Below, piece by piece: positions 6,123 to 6,597 of a stretch of 6,597 bases of DNA (its first letter is position 1; each line of letters opens with the position of its first letter). Under the pieces are notes generated by a model. It searched no databases and was not told the origin of the DNA. It worked only from the letters and a program-made list of their open reading frames with translations. This stretch comes from Actinomycetota bacterium (GTDB lineage Bacteria; Actinomycetota; Actinomycetes; Propionibacteriales; Propionibacteriaceae): contig JACRAA010000096.1 of the NCBI GenBank assembly GCA_016213595.1, positions 1 through 6,597 on the forward strand, given 5' to 3'. A program made the position numbers and the translations under genes.

Positions 6123-6597
6123 ATGAGCGACCTGCACTGGCAGCTGCTGGACTGGCGGCGACGTGTCGCCCGGCTGTACGAGGCGGTGCGCGACGCGGGC
6201 CAGCCGCGCGTGGCTCACGCGCTCTGGGTCGAGGGACGCGACGGTCTCCTGCGCCACCATCCGGCGTCCCCCGTGCCGGAGGACCAGCGCGAGACGTACG
6301 CCGGTGCGCGTGTGGCGCCGTACGACGGCGACTACCGGTTCGTGGTCGAGGTCGAGACGGACCTCCCACCGGCGCGCAGGGAGGTCCAGACGGCGACGGA
6401 CGGGGTGGTGCCGTTCCAGCGCGTGGGGCGCGTGACGCTCCCGGGACTGGGCCCGCTGGACCTGTGGTGGGTCTCCGTCTACGGGGGAGGCCTCTTCCTC
6501 CCGCTGAAGGACGCGTCGAGCGGGAGCGCGTCGTACGGCGGCGGGCGGTACGTGAGCGACACGGTCAAGGGTGCCGACCTCGGCGGTGAGCGGGACG
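6123..6597 (+). CDS. DUF1684 family protein (partial, C-terminus outside window)
   Basis: The first 158 residues of a DUF1684 protein; the frame is open to the right edge. Family features are the N-terminal LDWRRRVARLYEAVR (9-23), the ALWVEGRDGLLRHHPASPV segment (33-51), GARVAPYDGDYRF (61-73), and the block YGGGLFLPLKDASSG (119-133) followed by YGGGRYVSDTVKGADLG (138-154). The usual DUF1684 C-terminus, with its conserved asparagine/cysteine-containing segment, is not in the window. It is a soluble cytoplasmic protein with no known reaction. The ATG is preceded by GAGG about 11 nt upstream; an in-frame GTG at 6066 with GGAG upstream is an alternative but would add an unconserved arginine-rich leader. 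The 73-nt gap from the VIT-type gene holds only a 5-bp stem (CTCCG 6084-6088 with CGGAG 6093-6097), so co-transcription is plausible. Confidence 0.9.
   Translation, partial: MSDLHWQLLDWRRRVARLYEAVRDAGQPRVAHALWVEGRDGLLRHHPASPVPEDQRETYAGARVAPYDGDYRFVVEVETDLPPARREVQTATDGVVPFQRVGRVTLPGLGPLDLWWVSVYGGGLFLPLKDASSGSASYGGGRYVSDTVKGADLGGERD

Overview
The window is about 70% G+C with strongly GC-biased third codon positions, mostly leader-poor genes and protein families typical of Actinomycetota. A high-GC actinobacterium is therefore the best guess; I cannot name the genus from sequence alone. The window is almost fully coding. I see no tRNA, rRNA, CRISPR array, insertion sequence, phage gene or attachment site, and no non-coding stretch over 300 bases.

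The left two thirds (1-4236) is a tight four-gene set read leftwards. In transcription order it holds an aldo/keto reductase of the YdbC/PdxI (pyridoxal reductase) type, a nitrilase-superfamily amidohydrolase (7-nt gap), a DUF1015 protein (73-nt gap with a duplicated ribosome binding site) and an M16 zinc peptidase (12-nt gap) that runs off the left edge. The spacing suggests one operon. The right third holds a rightward set: a PAP2 phosphatase, a VIT1/CCC1-type metal transporter, and a DUF1684 protein that runs off the right edge.

The two sets diverge from a 207-nt intergenic region (4237-4443), which is the most structured non-coding DNA here. It carries a 23-bp imperfect inverted repeat matching at 20 of 23 positions. 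It also carries two outward-facing candidate promoters, each with a TANNNT -10 element placed 6-7 nt before an ATG, the arrangement expected for leaderless transcripts. On the right side that ATG opens a 10-codon mini-ORF whose stop overlaps the PAP2 start as ATGA, which suggests translational coupling.

Most genes are recognisable household or accessory enzymes. The parts without an assigned role are DUF1015, DUF1684 and the divergent control region. The leftward set combines two small-molecule enzymes, an orphan protein and a peptidase, so a metabolite-repair or salvage role is possible but is only inference. I found nothing that amounts to clear evidence of a new defence or mobile system.
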